DNA of 64,000 nt from assembly GCF_018449605.1 (NCBI RefSeq), contig NZ_JAAVUW010000007.1, forward strand, positions 124,001 through 188,000, read 5' to 3'. The notes under the pieces were generated by a model. That model made no database searches. It was given only the letters and a program-made list of their open reading frames with translations, and had not been told where the DNA came from. The translations under genes and the position numbers were made by a program. Numbering within the stretch: the first letter of the stretch is position 1; every line of letters begins with the position of its first letter. Shown here one piece after another: positions 33,338 to 42,367 of the stretch. This DNA is from Luteibacter sp. dw_328 (lineage in GTDB: Bacteria > Pseudomonadota > Gammaproteobacteria > Xanthomonadales > Rhodanobacteraceae).

Positions 33338-35258
33338 CCGACTGCTTATCGTCGACGATAACGCGGCCACGCGTTATGCCATGCGTCGCACCGTGGAGCG
33401 TCACGGTTATACCGTGCTGGAGGCGGGTACCGGATCGGAAGGACTCGACATGATCGCCGCGAATGACTTCGCCGGCCTCATCCTCGACGTGAACCTGCCG
33501 GACATGACCGGCTTCGACATCGTGCGCAAACTGCGCGATTCGCCGGAGACGCAGCTCCTTCCGGTGATCCATGTGTCGGCCGCCTCGATCGAAACCGGTG
33601 ACATGATCACGGGCCTCGACAACGGCGCGGATGCGTACCTGATCCACCCGGTCGATCCGGACGTGTTGCTGGCGACCATCCGCACCCTGTTGCGCGTGCG
33701 CGAAACCGAAGACGCGCTGCGCGAGTCCGAAGCGCGCTTCCGCGAGATATTCATCAATATCGCCGCACCCATCGGCGTGGTCGACGGCCATCTCAAGGTC
33801 ATCGAGGCCAACGACGCGTTTCGTCGGCTGGCCGGCGACGCGGGCTGCGACGATTCACTGGACGGCTGCTTTATCGCCGGCCAGGACGAGCTGCTCGGCG
33901 AGATGCGGCAGACCCTCGCGACACGGCAGCGCTGGCGCGGGGATCTGTCCATGCACAGTGCGCTGGGCGTGCGCGAGACGGAGTGGCGGGTCACGCCCTA
34001 CCGCGACGACGCAGGCCTGGTCTTCATCGACGATGTCACCGAACAACGCCTGCGCGAGCGATCGCAGCTGGAACAGATCGACACGGCGACCACGCAGCTG
34101 GCGATCGAGATCGCCGAGCGCGAGCGCAGCGAGTCGCAGCTGTTGCAGGCGCAGAAGATGGACGCGCTGGGCAAGCTCACCGGTGGTATCGCGCACGACT
34201 TCAATAACCTGCTTACCAGCATCATTACCGGTATCGACCTGATCAATCGCTCGGTGGAAGCGGGCAAGACTCAGGGTGTGCAGCGTTTCGCCGACGCCGC
34301 GCTCGGCTCGGCGCGACGTGCTTCGGCACTTACCCACCGCCTGCTTGCCTTCGCGCGCCAACAGCCGCTGGATGCCCAGGCCACCGACGTCAACGACCGT
34401 GTGCGTTCGCTCGAAGACATGCTGCGCCGGACGATCGGCGAGCACATCTCGCTGGCGCTCGAACTCGGTGCGTCGCCCGCCATCGCCAGCGTCGACGCGA
34501 ACCAGCTGGAAAATGCGGTGATCAACCTGGTCATCAACGCGCGTGACGCGATGGATGGCCAGGGCGAGATCCGGGTCACCACGGCGCAGGTGCGGATCGA
34601 ACGTGATGCCCAGCTCGCCGACGGCGAGTACGTGGTCCTTACGGTGGTCGACAACGGCGGGGGCATCGCGCCGGAGATTCTCGAGAAGGTGTTCGAGCCG
34701 TTCTTCACCACCAAACCGCTCGGTCAGGGCACGGGCCTGGGCCTGTCGATGATCTACGGCTTTGCCCGGCAGTCGGGCGGCCAGGCGCGCATCGTCAGCA
34801 CGGTGGGTGAGGGCACCGCCGTGTCCCTGCTGTTGCCGGTCGGCCAGGGTGAAGTGGTTCCCCTCATGCAGCGCACGGCCCCGATCAGCGGCGGCAACGG
34901 CGAGCGCATCCTGATCGTCGAAGACACGGATGCCTTACGCATGATGGCCGAGGAAATCCTGGTCCGTGCCGGCTATGAATGCATTGCCACGGGCGACATC
35001 GACCACGCCCTGCGTGTGCTGCGTGGCGATGAGGGTCTCGACCTGTTGCTGACCGACGTCGGCATGCCCGGCATGAACGGCCGGGACCTCGCCGAAGTAG
35101 CGCGGGCCTGGCGTCCGACCTTGCCGGTGCTGTTCATGACCGGCTATGCCGAGAACGCCCTGCAGCGCTCGCGCTTTCTCGGCACCCGCATGGACATGAT
35201 CACCAAGCCCTTCGAGATCGAAGGCTTGCTGGCCAGTGTCCACGCTATGTTCGACTAG
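33315..35258 (+). CDS. Hybrid REC-PAS-histidine kinase-REC protein
   Basis: 647 residues, soluble. Order: REC 8-125 (phospho-Asp in LILDVNLPD), PAS about 140-250 (FREIFINIAAPIGVVDGHLK), HisKA-type dimer helix with His in GGIAHDFNNLLTSI, HATPase (NLVINARDAMDG, DNGGGI, GTGLGLSMIYGF) and C-terminal REC about 528-645 (TDVGMPGMNG; Lys in MITKPFE). Its start overlaps the preceding kinase by 23 bases. The first REC may receive phosphate from that kinase and the last may pass it on. No DNA-binding output in the operon. Confidence 0.93.
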   Translation: MPSMPPNNRLLIVDDNAATRYAMRRTVERHGYTVLEAGTGSEGLDMIAANDFAGLILDVNLPDMTGFDIVRKLRDSPETQLLPVIHVSAASIETGDMITGLDNGADAYLIHPVDPDVLLATIRTLLRVRETEDALRESEARFREIFINIAAPIGVVDGHLKVIEANDAFRRLAGDAGCDDSLDGCFIAGQDELLGEMRQTLATRQRWRGDLSMHSALGVRETEWRVTPYRDDAGLVFIDDVTEQRLRERSQLEQIDTATTQLAIEIAERERSESQLLQAQKMDALGKLTGGIAHDFNNLLTSIITGIDLINRSVEAGKTQGVQRFADAALGSARRASALTHRLLAFARQQPLDAQATDVNDRVRSLEDMLRRTIGEHISLALELGASPAIASVDANQLENAVINLVINARDAMDGQGEIRVTTAQVRIERDAQLADGEYVVLTVVDNGGGIAPEILEKVFEPFFTTKPLGQGTGLGLSMIYGFARQSGGQARIVSTVGEGTAVSLLLPVGQGEVVPLMQRTAPISGGNGERILIVEDTDALRMMAEEILVRAGYECIATGDIDHALRVLRGDEGLDLLLTDVGMPGMNGRDLAEVARAWRPTLPVLFMTGYAENALQRSRFLGTRMDMITKPFEIEGLLASVHAMFD

Positions 35259-35293
35259 GCAGCGACGTCCGGAAGGGCCGCCAAATCGCGGGA

Positions 35294-36301
35294 CTACCAG
35301 CCGGCAAGGACCAGCTTGCCCCGGGCCTTGTGGCTCTGGACGAGCTGATAGGCGCGACGCAGATTGGCCGCGTCGATCTTGCCGACGTTCTCGCCGAGCG
35401 TGGTACACAGCGTGCCGTCGTCAATCAATGCCGCGACGCGATCGAGCAGTTCGTGCTGGCGAATCATGTCCGGCGTTTCGAACATGGAACGGGTGAACAT
35501 CGACTCCCAGTGCAGTGAAATCGCCTTCTTCTTGAGCTTCATGGCATCGAGGGTGGCGGGGTCGTCGATGATCCCGAACTGGCCCTGCGGCTTGAGGATG
35601 TCGACGATCTGCTCGTAGTAGCCGGCGGTGTGCGTGAGACCCGCCACGTGGTCGACGTGGGTGACACCGAGGGCGGCGAGCTGAGCAGCCAGCGGCTTGC
35701 TATGGTCGATCACGTGATGCGCACCGAGGTCGCGCACCCAGCGTGAGGTCTCTTCGCGCGAGGCCGTACCGATGACGTTGAGGCGTGTGAGCTTGCGGGC
35801 CAGCTGGACCAGGATCGAGCCGACGCCGCCACCGGCGCCGATGATCAGCAGGGTCTCACCTTCGCCGCCGCCTTCGGGCACGCGCAGCCGGTCGAACAGC
35901 AGTTCCCACGCCGTGATGGCGGTGAGGGGGAGGGCGGCCGCATGGGCATCGTCGAGGCTGGCCGGCTTGTGTCCGACGATGCGCTCGTCGACCAGCTGGA
36001 ACTCGGCGTTGCTGCCGGGCCGGACGATGGAGCCGGCGTAGAACACCTCGTCGCCCTTCCTGAAGAGGCTGACCTCGCTGCCCACCTCGGCAACCGTACC
36101 GACGGCGTCGAAGCCGAGGATGCGCGGCTCGGTGACCGGCACGCCGGCCCGGAGCTTGGTATCGACGGGGTTTACGGACACGGCGCGGACGGCGACGAGC
36201 AGGTCGCGTGGACCGGGCTGCGGCTTCGGCAATTCGATCTCGACCAGGGCATTGGCGTCGTCGAGGGGCAGGCCGTGCTGGGTGTAGACGATGGCTTTCA
36301 T
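35294..36301 (-). CDS. Zinc-free quinone oxidoreductase-type MDR enzyme
   Basis: 335 residues, medium-chain dehydrogenase/reductase of the quinone oxidoreductase group. N-terminal GroES-like fold (SVNPVDTKLRAGV) and a Rossmann domain with LLIIGAGGGVGSILVQLARK for NADPH. The structural zinc cysteines of alcohol dehydrogenases are missing. It is a ZADH1/YhfP-like 'zinc-binding alcohol dehydrogenase family' protein. Monocistronic; convergent with the stressosome operon. Substrate likely a quinone or enone, inferred. Confidence 0.9.
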   Translation of the reverse strand: MKAIVYTQHGLPLDDANALVEIELPKPQPGPRDLLVAVRAVSVNPVDTKLRAGVPVTEPRILGFDAVGTVAEVGSEVSLFRKGDEVFYAGSIVRPGSNAEFQLVDERIVGHKPASLDDAHAAALPLTAITAWELLFDRLRVPEGGGEGETLLIIGAGGGVGSILVQLARKLTRLNVIGTASREETSRWVRDLGAHHVIDHSKPLAAQLAALGVTHVDHVAGLTHTAGYYEQIVDILKPQGQFGIIDDPATLDAMKLKKKAISLHWESMFTRSMFETPDMIRQHELLDRVAALIDDGTLCTTLGENVGKIDAANLRRAYQLVQSHKARGKLVLAGW

Positions 36302-36479
36302 GGGGTTCTCCGTTGGGCAGGGGCTTATGGTCCGCCCTGGGGGCCCCGGGAAAAACCGTCGGAACGCGTGATCAGTTTCATCGCCAGAGGGAAAATAACC
36401 TGCCCAAAAAGCCGATATCTTCCGGCCGCTTATCCCCCTATGATGCGCGCACGATCGGCAGGCGGTTCAGGGGAACGGG

Positions 36480-37721
36480 ATGTCGGAAGCGAAGACAGGC
36501 ACGCTGCTGGGCGACCGTCGGTTCGCCGCGGAAATGGATGCACTGCAGCGGTTCGGCTCCCTCGAACGGGATGCCCAGCTCGGCGACGTGCAGGCACAGT
36601 TTCGTGTGGCGACCATGTATTTCGAGGGTGAACACATCACCCAGGACCGCTCGCGGTCCGTGCACTGGTTTCGCCGCGCGGCGGAACAGGGACACCTGGA
36701 AAGCCAGTGCCGCCTCGCCTCGCACTATGCCGAGGGCATGGGCGTACCGCGGGATCCCTTCGAGGCTGCCGGTTGGTTCCGCCGTGCGGCGGAGGCCGGT
36801 TTTCCCGACGCGCAATGCGCACTCGGCACCCTCTATGCCCGGGGCAACGGCGTCAATGCGGACCGTGCGCAAGCGCTGCACTGGTGGGGTCTGGCCGCCG
36901 ACCAGGGTCACGTCCAGGCGTGCGTGAATCTCGGCGTATCCCATTATTTCGGTCGCGGCGTGCCACGCGATGCCGAGCTTGCCTTCGCCTTCTACAGCAA
37001 GGCGGTGGAGCGCGGGCACCCCGAAGCACGGGGTTTCAGCGACGCGTTGTGCAGCCTCGGCCACATGTATGTGGACGGCATCGGCGTGACCCGCGATGCC
37101 GCCATGGGTGCGCATCACTTCCGCCGCGCGGCTGAGCTGGGTAACAGCATCGCCCAGTTCACCCTCGGCAAGATGTACCTGGAAGCCAGCGATCTTCCCG
37201 GCGACCGCGAGCAGGCCCGATTGTGGCTGGGTCGCGCGGCCGCCCAGGGCGACAGTGAAGCGAAGCAGCGAATGACCGAGCTGGACGCTGAGGCCGCGGA
37301 GACTCCCGCCGGGACCGAACGTATCAGCCAGATCGGCCCGCAGGATGCCCCTGCCCAGTTCCTCCTCGGCCAGCGCCTGGCCTCGGGCGACGGTGTCGCT
37401 CGCAACGAACCGGAGGCTGTTCGATGGCTGGCCCTGGCCGCCGATCGCGGTCACGTGCCGGCTCAGTACGCCCTGGCTCAGATGATCGATCATGGGCGCG
37501 GCGTGCCGCGTAACCTCGAGGAGGTGGTGCGTCTGTACCGGTCCGCCGCTGGCGGCGGACATGCCGACGCCCAGTTCGAGCTCGGCCTGCTTCACGAGCG
37601 CGGCGAAGGCGTGCCGCGCAACGCTGCCATTGCCCGCGCCTGGTACCGCAAGGCGGCCAAGCGCGGCCACCTGAAGGCGATGCGCCGGCTGGAGAAGCCC
37701 GCCTGGTGGAAGTTCTGGTAG
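36480..37721 (+). CDS. Sel1-repeat protein
   Basis: 413 residues, no signal peptide. About nine Sel1-like repeats of 36 residues are visible throughout, e.g. AQFRVATMYFEGEHITQDRS, CRLASHYAEGMGVPRDPFEA, CALGTLYARGNGVNADRAQA and FELGLLHERGEGVPRNAAIA, with a degenerate stretch at about 265-280 splitting the array. The alpha/alpha solenoid serves protein binding, often in signalling or secretion. The ATG is directly at the start of the solenoid. Partners unknown. Confidence 0.9.
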   Translation: MSEAKTGTLLGDRRFAAEMDALQRFGSLERDAQLGDVQAQFRVATMYFEGEHITQDRSRSVHWFRRAAEQGHLESQCRLASHYAEGMGVPRDPFEAAGWFRRAAEAGFPDAQCALGTLYARGNGVNADRAQALHWWGLAADQGHVQACVNLGVSHYFGRGVPRDAELAFAFYSKAVERGHPEARGFSDALCSLGHMYVDGIGVTRDAAMGAHHFRRAAELGNSIAQFTLGKMYLEASDLPGDREQARLWLGRAAAQGDSEAKQRMTELDAEAAETPAGTERISQIGPQDAPAQFLLGQRLASGDGVARNEPEAVRWLALAADRGHVPAQYALAQMIDHGRGVPRNLEEVVRLYRSAAGGGHADAQFELGLLHERGEGVPRNAAIARAWYRKAAKRGHLKAMRRLEKPAWWKFW

Positions 37722-37862
37722 CGGCGAAGCCAGAACAGCACCCGCAAGATCCTGCGACCATGACTTCCGGCGCTTCTCCGGCCCCCACGGGTGCCCCAGC
37801 ATCAGGGTAATCGACTCCGCCGGAGCTGCCGGCAGGGCGACGCACCCCCTGGGATCTCCATC

Positions 37863-40499
37863 ATGCGTACACCTCTCGTCTCTGCGATTGCCTTCGCGCT
37901 CGCCGGCCTGACCACCGCGGCGTTTGCCGCCCCGGCCGCCGACACCAGCGATCAGCTCGCCACCACCCAGCTTCCGCGCGGCGTCCGTCCGACGCATTAC
38001 GACGTCTCCGTCGTACCGCATGCCGACAAGCTGGCGTTCGAAGGCAAGGTCGCGATCGCCGTGGACGTGCTGGACTCGACCTCGTCCATCACGCTCAACG
38101 CAGAAGACATGACGTTCGCCAACGTCACGCTCACGCCGGTCAAGGGCAAGGTGAAGTTCGCTGCACCGAAGGTGGCCATCGACGCCGCCGCGCAGATGGT
38201 GACGTTCACCTTCGACCACGCGATTCCGGCCGGTAGCTATCGCCTGGCGATGGATTACACGGGCAAGATCGGCACGCAGGCCAACGGCCTGTTCGCCATC
38301 GACTACGACACCAAGAGCGACGGCAAGAAGCGCGCGCTCTACACGCAGTTCGAGAATTCCGACGCGCGCCGCTTTATCCCCTCGTGGGACGAGCCGGCGT
38401 ACAAGGCTACCTTCACCGTCGACGCGACCGTGCCCGCCGCCGACATGGCGGTGAACAACATGCCCGTCGCGTCGAGCAAGGATCTCGGCAACGGCCTGAA
38501 GAAGGTGACCTTCGCGCAGACGCCGAAGATGTCGACCTACCTGCTTTTCTTCGGCGTGGGTGAGTTCGACCGCGCCACCACGATGTCCGATGGCGTCGAG
38601 ATCGGCGTGATCACCCAGAAGGGACTGACCTCGCAGGCCCAGTTCACGCTGGACACGGGCAAGGACGTGATGAAGGAATACAACGCGTATTTCGGTGTGC
38701 CGTATCCGTTGCCGAAGCTGGACAACATTGCGTCGCCGGGCCAGAGCCAGTTCTTCGCGGCGATGGAAAACTGGGGAGCTATCTACACCTTCGAATACGC
38801 GCTGCTGCTCGATCCGTCGATTTCAACGCAGGCCGATAAGCAGGAAGTCTTCAACACCGCCGCGCACGAAATGGCGCACCAGTGGTTCGGTGACCTCGTG
38901 ACCATGCGCTGGTGGGACGACCTCTGGCTCAACGAAGGCTTCGCCTCGTGGCTGGCGTCGCGCACCACCGAGCGCCTGCATCCGGAATGGCACACGAACC
39001 TCTACGCGATCGCCACGCGCGAGGGCGCTATGTCCCGCGACGCTGTCGCGACCACGCACCCGGTGGTGCAGAAGATCGACACGGTGGAGCAGGCCAGCCA
39101 GGCGTTCGATGAGATCACCTACGAAAAGGGCGAGTCCGTCATCCGTATGCTCGAGGCCTATGTGGGTCCGGATGCATGGCAGAAGGGCGTGCAGGCCTAC
39201 ATCAAGGCGCACGCCTATTCGAACACCGTGTCGAACGATCTCTGGAAGGAAATCGATAAGGCGGCTGGCAAGCCGGTGAGCACCATCGCGCACGACTTCA
39301 CGCTGCAGCCGGGCATTCCGCTGGTGCGCGTGGAATCGGCGACGTGCACGAATGGTTCGACCACGCTGAAGCTGGCGCAGGGTGAGTTCACTCGCGACCG
39401 CCCCGACAAGCAGGCGATTGCCTGGCACGTGCCGGTGATTGCGAAGACGATCGGCGGCGCGGCGACGACCACCCTGCTCGAGAACGGTTCGGGCACGATC
39501 ACCGTGGCCGGTTGCGCTCCTGTCGTCGTCAACGCCGGCCAGACCGGTTACTTCCGCACGCTGTACCAGCCGGCGCAGGTGAAGGCGCTGACCGGTAACT
39601 TTGCCAAGCTCGAGCCGATCGACCAGCTCGGCGTCTTCGCCGATGTGTGGTCGCTGGGCATGGCGGGCCTCGAGCCGGCGTCGGATGTGCTCGACCTCAT
39701 CAAGGTCGCGCCGCTGGATGCGCCGCCGCAGTTGTGGGACAGCATTGCGGGGGACTTCAACGCCCTCGACGCCTATTACCACGGAGACACCAAGCGCCAG
39801 GCCGTGCTGCGCAAGTACGCCATCGCGCGTTTGTCGCCGAAGTTCGCTCAGGTCGGATGGGAAGCGAAGGCAGGCGAAGAGGCACCGGTCGCGATCCTGC
39901 GCTCGTCCCTCATCGCCACGCTTGGCATCCTGGGCGATACCAAGGTCATTGCCGAGGCACGTCATCGCTACGAGACCGACACGATGCCGGCCGAACTGCG
40001 CAAGGTGATCCTCAGCGTCGTCGCCGAGCATGCTGACGCGGCCACCTGGGACAAGATGCACGAGGCGGCCAAGGCGGAGAAGTCCCCGCTGGTGAAGGAC
40101 CGCCTGTACGGCTTGCTCGCGCAGACCGAAGACGAAGCCCTGGCCAAGCGTGCACTCGACCTCGCGCTGACCGGTGAAGCCGGCGAGACCAACAGCGCGG
40201 CACTGATCTCGGGTGTCGCCCGTCGCCATCCGGAACTGGCCTTCGACTTCGCCGTGGCGCACAAGGACAAGGTCGACAGCTTCGTCGACTCGACCTCCGC
40301 TTCGCGCTACTACCCGCGCCTCGCCTCCGGCTCGCTCGAACTGTCCACGATCGACAAGCTGCAGGCCTTCGCCGAGAAGAGCATCGCCCCGACCTCGCGT
40401 CGTGATGCCGAGACCGCGGTGACCACCATCCGTTACCGCAACATGGTGCGCACGCAGCGCCTGCCGGCGGTGGATGCCTGGTTGAAAAAGAACGGTTGA
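37863..40499 (+). CDS. M1-family zinc aminopeptidase, secreted
   Basis: 878 residues from ATG 37863, where the signal peptide begins (cleavage near AFAAP); upstream in-frame codons lack one. The substrate-anchoring GAMEN-type motif reads AAMENWG (near residue 299) and the zinc site HEMAHQW (near 334) with the third ligand Glu in WLNEGFASW about 18 residues on. The ERAP1-C-like helical domain follows. Periplasmic PepN/Ap1-like enzymes remove N-terminal residues from peptides. A strong terminator follows. Confidence 0.95.
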   Translation: MRTPLVSAIAFALAGLTTAAFAAPAADTSDQLATTQLPRGVRPTHYDVSVVPHADKLAFEGKVAIAVDVLDSTSSITLNAEDMTFANVTLTPVKGKVKFAAPKVAIDAAAQMVTFTFDHAIPAGSYRLAMDYTGKIGTQANGLFAIDYDTKSDGKKRALYTQFENSDARRFIPSWDEPAYKATFTVDATVPAADMAVNNMPVASSKDLGNGLKKVTFAQTPKMSTYLLFFGVGEFDRATTMSDGVEIGVITQKGLTSQAQFTLDTGKDVMKEYNAYFGVPYPLPKLDNIASPGQSQFFAAMENWGAIYTFEYALLLDPSISTQADKQEVFNTAAHEMAHQWFGDLVTMRWWDDLWLNEGFASWLASRTTERLHPEWHTNLYAIATREGAMSRDAVATTHPVVQKIDTVEQASQAFDEITYEKGESVIRMLEAYVGPDAWQKGVQAYIKAHAYSNTVSNDLWKEIDKAAGKPVSTIAHDFTLQPGIPLVRVESATCTNGSTTLKLAQGEFTRDRPDKQAIAWHVPVIAKTIGGAATTTLLENGSGTITVAGCAPVVVNAGQTGYFRTLYQPAQVKALTGNFAKLEPIDQLGVFADVWSLGMAGLEPASDVLDLIKVAPLDAPPQLWDSIAGDFNALDAYYHGDTKRQAVLRKYAIARLSPKFAQVGWEAKAGEEAPVAILRSSLIATLGILGDTKVIAEARHRYETDTMPAELRKVILSVVAEHADAATWDKMHEAAKAEKSPLVKDRLYGLLAQTEDEALAKRALDLALTGEAGETNSAALISGVARRHPELAFDFAVAHKDKVDSFVDSTSASRYYPRLASGSLELSTIDKLQAFAEKSIAPTSRRDAETAVTTIRYRNMVRTQRLPAVDAWLKKNG

Positions 40500-40520
40500 T
40501 AGATCGCTTTGAGTGACCGA

Positions 40521-40550
40521 ACCGCCGGCCTCCTTGCCGGCGGTTTTTTT
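40521..40550 (+). terminator. Intrinsic terminator after the M1 aminopeptidase gene
   Basis: Stem ACCGCCGGC (40521-40529) and GCCGGCGGT (40536-40544), six-base loop, followed by a run of seven T, 21 bases after the stop codon. Confidence 0.92.
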
Positions 40551-40638
40551 ATGCGTAAGCGGCTAGCTGCTGCGCAGCTCATGTCCCAGCGGCTCCTCCG
40601 CAAATCCCATCTCGCCGCAACAGCTCGGCGCTGGATCG

Positions 40639-40670
40639 GTAGGAGCCGATTCATCGGCGAAGGGTGCTCG
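40639..40670 (+). repeat. Solo REP arm
   Basis: GTAGGAGCCGATTCATCGG at 40639 followed by CGAAGGGTGCTCG, the left arm and adjoining interior of an orientation-A unit; the right arm is absent. Confidence 0.85.
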
Positions 40671-40818
40671 CGACTCGCTACGGGTCCGTCCAAGATTCGC
40701 TCGCTTTACGCCGCATTCGACCCGATGCATTCCTACACATGAAAGCGTAAATCGCCGTCACGCGCTATCGGCTGACCCGCCTTACCGCCCAATGGGCCGG
40801 CACCTAAAGTGGAGAAAC

Positions 40819-40835
40819 ATGCCCGCTACGGGCAT
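40819..40835. promoter_or_regulatory. Palindrome upstream of the toxin-antitoxin operon
   Basis: ATGCCCGctaCGGGCAT is a perfect 7-3-7 inverted repeat, 21 bases before the toxin ATG: a likely antitoxin operator. It also covers the start of a 13-codon open frame (40819-40860) with GGAG 4 bases upstream, whose stop overlaps the toxin ATG. Confidence 0.6.
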
Positions 40836-40856
40836 ACTCACAAGGACGGGCTGGAC

Positions 40857-41255
40857 ATGAGGGTCCTCAAGCGAAGGGACTTTGCGCGATGGCAGGCACG
40901 GGAACGTCTTCCTGATGCCGCGTTGTGCAAAGCGGTGCAGGAGATGGAAGGCGGCCTTGTTGATGCGGATCTTGGCGGCTGTCTTTTTAAGAAAAGAGTG
41001 GCACGTCAGGGCACTGGCAAGAGTGGTGGTTACCGCACGCTGCTGGCAGCTAGCATCGGACGCCGCCACGTGTTTCTGCACGGCTTCGCCAAGCATGCGG
41101 TAGCAAACATTTCGGACGATGAGCGTAGGCATCTGCAGTTTGAAGGGAAGATTCTTCTACGCCTATCCGCTGAGGACGTGTCGCGGGCCGTGGAAGACGG
41201 CAAATTAATGGAGATTTATTGTGGCGAGCAAGATCATCGAATCAGTGCGGAGTGA
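40857..41255 (+). CDS. RelE/HigB-like toxin of a type II toxin-antitoxin pair
   Basis: 132 residues from ATG 40857. It matches the 'RelE-type' addiction toxin group seen in many proteobacteria: KRRDFARWQARERLPDAALC, GLVDADLGGCLFKKRVARQG, GKSGGYRTLLAAS and RRHVFLHGFAK, with the basic residues typical of a ribosome-dependent RNase fold. The antitoxin gene overlaps its end by 35 bases. The toxin-first order is that of HigBA. The activity is inferred. Confidence 0.88.
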   Translation: MRVLKRRDFARWQARERLPDAALCKAVQEMEGGLVDADLGGCLFKKRVARQGTGKSGGYRTLLAASIGRRHVFLHGFAKHAVANISDDERRHLQFEGKILLRLSAEDVSRAVEDGKLMEIYCGEQDHRISAE

Positions 41256-41526
41256 CATGGCTGCATTTCACAGGCTTGGAATAGTCGATAAGGTGACGAT
41301 GCGTGAGTTTGACGCCATCTGTCCTCCGCCCGTGCGTGCTTTCAGTGCCGATGACATCAGGGGATTGCGCGACAAGCTCAATTTCAGCCAGCCCATATTC
41401 GCACTTCATCTGCACACATCCACGTCTACCGTACGTAAGTGGGAACAGGGCGACACACGTCCCACCGGCCCCGCGCTCAAGCTGCTCAATATCCTCGCTG
41501 ACAAGGGGTTGCGTGCAATCGTGTAA
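41221..41526 (+). CDS. HigA-like XRE antitoxin
   Basis: 101 residues from GTG 41221 with GGAG about 8 bases upstream inside the toxin gene. Helix-turn-helix at about 40-95 (DIRGLRDKLNFSQPIFALHL, then STVRKWEQGDTRPTGPALKLL), HigA/Cro-C1 type. It should neutralise the preceding toxin and repress the operon through the upstream palindrome. Typical length for HigA proteins. Confidence 0.92.
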   Translation: MASKIIESVRSDMAAFHRLGIVDKVTMREFDAICPPPVRAFSADDIRGLRDKLNFSQPIFALHLHTSTSTVRKWEQGDTRPTGPALKLLNILADKGLRAIV

Positions 41527-41568
41527 CCGCGCTTACACTGCCGCCTACCGAACGCTGGACCCTTCGCA

Positions 41569-42348
41569 ATGAATCACCCCATCGCCCGCAAAACCTTGTG
41601 GGCCTGCCTGACCATCGCCCTGGTCCCAGCTGCCTGCGCCCAAGCCGACAACATCCCCGTCCACCCCTACCGCATCATCCACACCTACCCCCACGACCCC
41701 ACCGCCTTCACCGAAGGCCTCTTCTACGAAGACGGTTACTTCTACGAAAGCACCGGCGAATTCGAAGGTGCGGGCGTGCGCAAGGTGAAGCTGGAAACCG
41801 GCGAAGTGGTCCAGCGCCGCGACACGCCAGCAGGCTATTTCGGTGAAGGCATCATCGCTTCGAACCAGCGCATCCTGCAGCTCTCCTGGCAGCAGGGCGT
41901 CGGCTTCATCTACGACAAGGCCACGTTCAAGCTCATCGACCAGATTCGCTATCCGGGCGAAGGCTGGGCGATGACGCGCGATGCCGACCACATCTACATG
42001 AGCGACGGCACGCCGGTCATCCGCATCCTGGATCCGCAGACCTTCGCGCAGACCGGTTCGATCAGCGTGACGGCGAACGGCGTGCCGTTGCAGCAGATCA
42101 ATGAGCTGGAGTGGGTGAAGGGGAAGATTTACGCCAACGTGTGGCAGACGCCGCGGATTGCGCAGATCGATCCGAAGACGGGGCACGTGGTGGGGTGGAT
42201 CGACATGACAAAGCTGGTGGAGGCGCAGACGGTGGGCGACCCTGCCAACGATGTTCTGAATGGGATCGCGTACGACGCGGCGCACGATCGCCTGTTCGTT
42301 ACCGGGAAGCGGTGGAAGGCGGTTTATGAGGTGAGGGTGGGGCGGTAG
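41569..42348 (+). CDS. Glutaminyl-peptide cyclotransferase (plant/bacterial type), secreted
   Basis: 259 residues with a signal peptide (cleavage near AACAQA). Five-bladed propeller glutaminyl cyclase (Glu_cyclase_2): HTYPHDPTAFTEGLFYEDGY, STGEFEGAGVRKV, YFGEGIIASNQRILQLSW, ELEWVKGKIYANVW and DVLNGIAYDAAHDRLFVTGK are the family's conserved blocks. It converts N-terminal Gln to pyroglutamate in the periplasm. Xanthomonas homologue is structurally known. Stands alone after the toxin-antitoxin pair. Confidence 0.94.
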   Translation: MNHPIARKTLWACLTIALVPAACAQADNIPVHPYRIIHTYPHDPTAFTEGLFYEDGYFYESTGEFEGAGVRKVKLETGEVVQRRDTPAGYFGEGIIASNQRILQLSWQQGVGFIYDKATFKLIDQIRYPGEGWAMTRDADHIYMSDGTPVIRILDPQTFAQTGSISVTANGVPLQQINELEWVKGKIYANVWQTPRIAQIDPKTGHVVGWIDMTKLVEAQTVGDPANDVLNGIAYDAAHDRLFVTGKRWKAVYEVRVGR

Positions 42349-42367
42349 TTGTTTCTTGGGCGGAGAG

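Noticed and set aside
36438-38219. 593-codon open frame opposite the Sel1 and M1 genes
   Set aside because: It spans two well-supported genes on the other strand and shows no recognisable domain.
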